This document shows positions 59,495 through 64,000 of a stretch of DNA of 64,000 nucleotides, one piece after another; position 1 is the stretch's first letter; the number at the start of each line of letters is the position of its first letter. The notes beneath the pieces are model-generated. The model made no database searches and had not been told where the DNA came from. It saw only the letters and a list, made by a program, of their open reading frames with translations. The DNA comes from Marsupella aquatica (Eukaryota > Marchantiophyta): assembly GCA_973895155.1 (NCBI GenBank), contig OZ316893.1, positions 10,540,001-10,604,000 of the forward strand, read 5' to 3'. The translations under genes and the position numbers were made by a program.

Positions 59495-60074
59495 AGAAAC
59501 ATAGAAATTGAAATTTTAGCGTAACTGTTTCACAGCAGGTTCACATGTTCCAGGCAGGGATTGAAATGAACATAGACAGTGCCAAAGCTCAGAATAGTTC
59601 AAGCAGAATTGAGTCTACCTTGTCACGCTAATGACACTGTCCAAGGGATCAGATTGCTAGTGCTGTGGACATCCTAGCTTGGATTCAGTCAATTTGTTCC
59701 AAGAATGATACCTTCAATGTTTAGGCTGTTGCTGTCGTGTGTTCCATGGCAGCGGCAGCGCCCTCCAACTGCCCCCTAGCCAGCAGCCGATCATGAATTC
59801 CTGGTGTTGTCAAGGCAGCAAAGTCGAGTGAAGTTGAATGCAGCTTAACCAGGCTGAAGTCTGGAACCAAAATTTGCCCAATGTTGTTTTCTTTGAAAGA
59901 ACAGGGCAAGAAAATGCAGGGAAGACGATGACACAGATTCCCGCACTCATTCAAAAACTTTGTTGTGGCTCTGTGCATAAACCCTATGGGCGAAGGTTGC
60001 AGCAGCGTTCTATCGAGAGCAAGCATATCACACTGCCAAAACCGTGGAGGCGAATGTGTGAACAATCGCGACAT
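59495..60074 (-). promoter_or_regulatory. Transposase upstream region within MULE-2
   Basis: 580 bp between the transposase start and the right inverted repeat. A 117-codon minus frame (59721-60074) has no recognisable motif and may only be leader sequence or an untranslated exon. Confidence 0.35.
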
Positions 60075-60617
60075 TTTTCCTTACTAAAAATGGGGCTTAG
60101 GGGAGCGGAGGTCGGGGGTTTGCGAGGGCTCAGGAGCAGCCGAGGTTGAGGGTTTGCAAGGGCTCAAGGGCAGCGGAGGCCGGGGGTTCGCTCAGGCTCA
60201 GGCTCGATGGAGGTTGAGCCTGGCGAAGGCAGGGGCAGCAGAGGTCCAGGGTTCGGCTCAGAACGCAAAGGCTGGGGGTTCGCTCAGGCTCAGGTCCGCT
60301 GAGGTTGGCGCTTGCGAGGGCAGGGGCAGCGGAGTTCAGGGGCAGTGGAAAATTAGGGGGGGAGCGGAGGTTCATGGCAGGGCCGTTTGGCCTCCTCCTG
60401 GGTCCTTGCATCAGGAAAACGGGCCCGACAGGGAGGGGGGAAGGAGTACAAGCCAGAATCATCCGGGCCAATGACACCTTGCCACCTGGCATCCAGAGCA
60501 CCATACTTCTAACATACCAGTTCGTATAGTGAATGGGGGGCAGGAAAGTAAATAAAATAGTTTGGGGGACAGCTTACGAATTTAGGCAAGTTAGGGGGAC
60601 AGGTTGATAAAAAGCTG
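60075..60617 (-). repeat. Right terminal inverted repeat of MULE-2, expanded
   Basis: Partner of 55811-56196 but about 150 bp longer, because GC-rich units are repeated inside it (see 60090-60350). Confidence 0.92.
60090..60350. repeat. GC-rich minisatellite inside the right TIR
   Basis: Variants of gcggaggtcgggggtttgcg, ggctcaggctca and gcgagggcaggggcagcgg recur four to five times. The left TIR has only about one to two such units. Confidence 0.85.
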
Positions 60618-60694
60618 TATTTTTTAAATCAACATATGACATGACATCAATCCATAACCTGATAAACTTCATTGTTATTGTTATTTTTTAAATC
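60618..60694. repeat. MULE-2 target duplication and right 64-bp unit
   Basis: tattttttaa (60618-60627) plus atc completes the split unit. 60631-60694 is an intact second unit that also ends tattttttaaatc. Confidence 0.93.
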
Positions 60695-62237
60695 AGTGAA
60701 TGCACACCATAATACTATATTTTGATGGCACACCATAATACCACATTTTGATGTGTGATTACAGGCATTATGAGTCTCTCTCCCTCTTTTTTACTTTCCT
60801 CGATACACATCCATCCTGCAGTAAAACATGACTGTACTATGTTTTTGTGCCACTCTCTGTCTCCTGTTTGTTCTTGCCTCCATACACGTTACATCCCACT
60901 AAGACATGGACTGTACTATCTTTTGTGTCTCTCTCTTCCTTTTGTGTTTTCCTTCATACACGTTCATCCCCCGCACATCTCGATCACGGTTGCAGTTATC
61001 CTCGCTGCAGTTAGACACGGTGTACTAGCCTGTACAACCTTATGTTTCTCTCTCTATGCTATCCTCCACACAAGTCCATTTGCACATCTCGGCCGCATGA
61101 TTATTGCAGTACCTTACCATTTTTGGGGCGCAGTGCAACGCGCGGCATGTGAGCACCGGAGGGACGTATACGGGCCTGTACTACTGTACAGCCATGCCCA
61201 TCTCCCACAAGCGCATGCATGCATGCACAACCTTCGGTTTCCCCGATGCAGTGGATGTATGTATGTCACTTGACAGACCGTACGAGAACACAGGTCATGG
61301 TCTGCGCGGGTTTTCCGATCCTTCTTTCGTCCGTACGGGACAAGTTACGATATCCATCCATATATCCACCGCGACATAAAATTACTCGCTAATAAAAGTC
61401 GCCATTGTACTCTAGTCAGTGAAACACAAGTTGGTCGCAAACGAGAACGTCATCCTACGGCCACGACAGACAGCTGACCTTGATTACAGCGATAGTCTTG
61501 TCGCAACTCAAACCGTTGTAAATTTACCATATCCCTTCTTAACAATTAACCATCGTAAAGAATGGTTTACACCCCAAGTGGAAGTTGTGAAGGACACAGT
61601 CGATAGTTTAGATTGAAGTGTAGGTTTTGATGGACACAGTAAATGGTTATTATTAGGGTGTGTTGACTCTTTTGAGTTTTATGTGACCGGAATAGTATGG
61701 ACTGGGTAAGGGGGCTAAAATCTGCACTTCTGGATGATTGCTACTGCCACTAACTTGGGGGGTAAGTCACCCGCTGTCGGGACTTAAACATTGGTGCGCC
61801 TCAATGCACCAGCACCCTTCAATAACATCACCGAAATAAAAATTGATGATGTTAGGTGTTGTGACTTGTCTCGAACCAAAAACTCCTGGGACAAAGTTTT
61901 CTAGAGTCTGGATTTCTGTCAGGATCATGTACTGACACGTCTCATAGCAGATATTTGATGAAACATCAGGTTAGAGATGCCCTATTGAAGTGATAGTTCT
62001 GATTGACATGCACATTTGATGCAAAATTCTGATAACACTATTGAAATGTTGAAATTGACTCTTAGCACATATTTTCTAAGAATATTAGCAAATGAGGAAA
62101 ATATTTGCTAAGAATATTACATGTTGTAAGAACAAAATGCATTTGATTGGGAATATAATATTTTCCACATTTGACCTGTCCATACAGTCACCTCTTCTCT
62201 CATTCAACTGGAGGAGTTGGGGCTATTGGTTCCCTTA
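60695..62237. other. Degenerate T/C-rich repeats, then no gene
   Basis: Between about 60770 and 61090, three to four degenerate units of 80-95 bp (gtgtctctctcttcctt, catacacgttcatcc, gactgtactat) recur. Related text lies left of MULE-2 at 55590-55740. The remainder to 62237 shows no gene. Confidence 0.6.
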
Positions 62238-62750
62238 GAGCATCTCCAACGGTGTTGTTTTTCTTCCCCCTATCCGCCAAATATCCATATAGCGGTCCGT
62301 TTTTGCAACCTCCAAAAGTTTGGAGGCTCGAGGTCTAATCTCTGCCTGCTGCCAGATTTGCCCTGGAAGGAGGTCGGCATTCTATGCTGGAGACAAGACC
62401 TCCATAGGCATAGAGGGCCAGCAGCAGCCCACGCGGCAGAATCTTGCATCAGTATGGACCACTTTTTTGTAGTGCAGGCATCCCGCCAGAACTTTGTGCT
62501 GTGAGATCAAAACTTCATGCGAGAGAAGTAGCACAGTGTATGAGTGGGCAGCAGAATGACTATCTACTTTGGGGTGGAACCGGTGGGGTTGTGAACTTTG
62601 ACAGCTACCCAGCTCCTTAAAATAGCTGGTACTTCCCAGGGTATTTTAACGGGATAGCGGCCAGCTACCCAGCTCCTTAAAATAGCTGGTACTTCCCAGG
62701 GTATTTTAACGGGATAGCGGCCAGTGACCGCTATTCCGTTGGAGATGCTC
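62238..62750. mobile_element. TTA-flanked MITE with gagcatctccaac termini
   Basis: Both ends read gagcatctccaacgg inward, and TTA lies on each side (62235-62237 and 62751-62753). This fits a PIF/Harbinger-like or Tourist-type MITE of 513 bp, with no transposase. Subterminal blocks (atagcggtc / gaccgctat) are also inverted. Confidence 0.88.
62602..62721. repeat. Perfect 60-bp tandem duplication inside the MITE
   Basis: Two identical units beginning cagctacccagctccttaaa at 62602 and 62662. Confidence 0.96.
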
Positions 62751-64000
62751 TTATATATAACTTGTTGCACTTCCCATCATGATACTGTAAGGTTCCCTAG
62801 TATCATAATATTGTAAAGTCCATCTCTCCATGAGAGCTTCCACTTCTTTTTACTGAAGAGAGAGGTTCTTGACCAGAACACCGTACTTTCTGATTTCAAG
62901 TTGATGTCTAGATTAACATTAAAACTATCTAGATATTAACAGCAACATACTCTGATCATTTGAAAACCCTGTATTGACCATTGTGGAACATTATATATCA
63001 CTTAAATACATTGTTTCTATACTAATAATCACTTCTTGTGTGTAAAAAAAGTGTATATGATGGGAGTCCTGAGCGTCCTGAGCTCAACAGAATGGTTCAT
63101 CCGAGCATCAAACTGTCTATATGGACTATGAAATTTCACTACAAGAGCGCCATGGATTGAGAGCTTTTGAAAATTAATTGTCAATACCAAAACGTTAACT
63201 GCATGAGAAATAGAGTTCCAGGAACATTTATTTGGGTTCTGTTCATCCATCCAAGTCCCCACTGAAGTGTTTCCTTGTGGGTGATACATCTGTTCAGACA
63301 TTTCGATTGTCCAATATGACATGGCGAATCACTCATCAGGGCAATGTGATCCTAATCAGGCACCCATTAGTCCTCAACAAGCGATTCTAGAACATCTACA
63401 GTAAATGGTTGAAGGATATTGAACTTACCAATCTATATATCAATTAAAACTAGTGAGTATGTGCTTTATTCCTGATTAGTTATCGTGGCCTAATTTTTTT
63501 GGTGTGTTCTTGGGCACAAACCGCAGTGAGACGTGCATCCAGACCCTGACCACCCATAATATTTGTCGAATCACTCATCGATTGAAAAGGCTAAAATGTT
63601 TTCTCTTTCGTTTTAGCTATGAATGGCAAACCCTAGCTACGTATTTTAAGAGGCCAAAAGGTGATGGGGAAATTGGAGGTCAGGAGACCAAAAACACATT
63701 CTACATCAATCTACGCTCCCTATAAATTCTGGGTCCTTTTAGATCTGGTTTGGAGACAAAGCAAGATGGCCCCCACTAGATTTGTTTCTTTGTTAATTTT
63801 ATTTCTCAAACTTTTCCTGAAAATCTTACCTCATATTGAGCACTGACTTCTGACCAATTGCATGGCTCAATCCCCACATCTCTCAATATAATAACATTTT
63901 GAAAAGCTCTTTGCAAGACCTTAGAAACCTTGTTCTTGGCAATTTTTTAAAAATGGATAGACTGTCAACGTTGGACAGTGTATAATGAAGTTCTCCCTAG
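62751..64000. other. Intergenic to window end, no gene seen
   Basis: AT-rich, with no conserved motif on either strand. Confidence 0.55.

Larger units (their letters stand above)
55811..60617. mobile_element. MULE-2, near-intact Mutator-like element
   Basis: A 4.8-kb DNA transposon. Both termini read cagctttttatcaacctgtc inward, and the ten bases tattttttaa flank it on both sides (55801-55810 and 60618-60627), a target-site duplication in the 9-11 bp range of Mutator elements. It encodes a minus-strand transposase (57642-59494) and a convergent plus-strand protein with a hybrid-binding domain (56586-57186), about 455 bp apart at their stops. Well-matched termini and exact duplication suggest a fairly recent insertion. 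Confidence 0.95.

Overview
The window is nuclear DNA from a land plant. The coding regions are split by GT-AG introns. They include a nuclear-encoded chloroplast NDH subunit, a STAR1-type ABC ATPase and a GRAS regulator, and they sit among Mutator-like elements, MITEs, solo LTRs and a probable SINE. Gene density is low, with four non-transposon genes in 64 kb. The NDHO and GRAS proteins diverge from the flowering-plant forms I know, so a seedless plant such as a lycophyte, fern or bryophyte is a reasonable guess. The species cannot be fixed from the sequence.

Layout: 1-1.9 kb holds simple and tandem repeats. 2.0-5.0 kb holds an NDHO gene in seven exons, with a one-base frameshift in exon 3 and a cut-off last exon. 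6.5-11.3 kb is a decayed Mutator-like element (MULE-1). 13.4-14.2 kb holds two solo LTRs in opposite orientation, and 14.7-15.6 kb a MITE. 16.6-18.0 kb is an intact three-exon STAR1/ABCI17-like gene. 18-24 kb is mostly repeats, including a probable SINE and an isolated possible exon. 24.2-30.3 kb, minus strand, is an eleven-exon coiled-coil gene. 30.4-43.8 kb is gene-poor and ends in a cluster of small TIR elements. 48.2-50.5 kb, minus strand, is an intronless GRAS gene with a GA-rich upstream region. 55.8-60.6 kb is a second, much better preserved MULE (MULE-2) with a matching target-site duplication. 62.2-62.75 kb is a TTA-flanked MITE.

The most interesting system is the MULE pair. Each element has a transposase gene (DDE, SWIM finger, CCHC knuckle) and, converging on it from the other end, a small gene for a protein with an RNase H1 N-terminal/viroplasmin-like hybrid-binding domain. 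This is the layout of maize MuDR (mudrA/mudrB), with a putative RNA:DNA-hybrid binder in the mudrB position. Both copies share a similar N-terminal hydrophobic helix and the same domain, although the elements differ in their termini and in decay. This points to an inherited second gene rather than a chance capture.

The four host genes do not form a pathway. NDHO belongs to the chloroplast NDH complex, the STAR1-like protein is the ATPase half of a bacterial-type transporter, the coiled-coil protein has no assigned role, and the GRAS protein is a transcriptional regulator. Exon junctions were set by hand from splice consensus, reading frame and remembered family motifs. No database search was possible.
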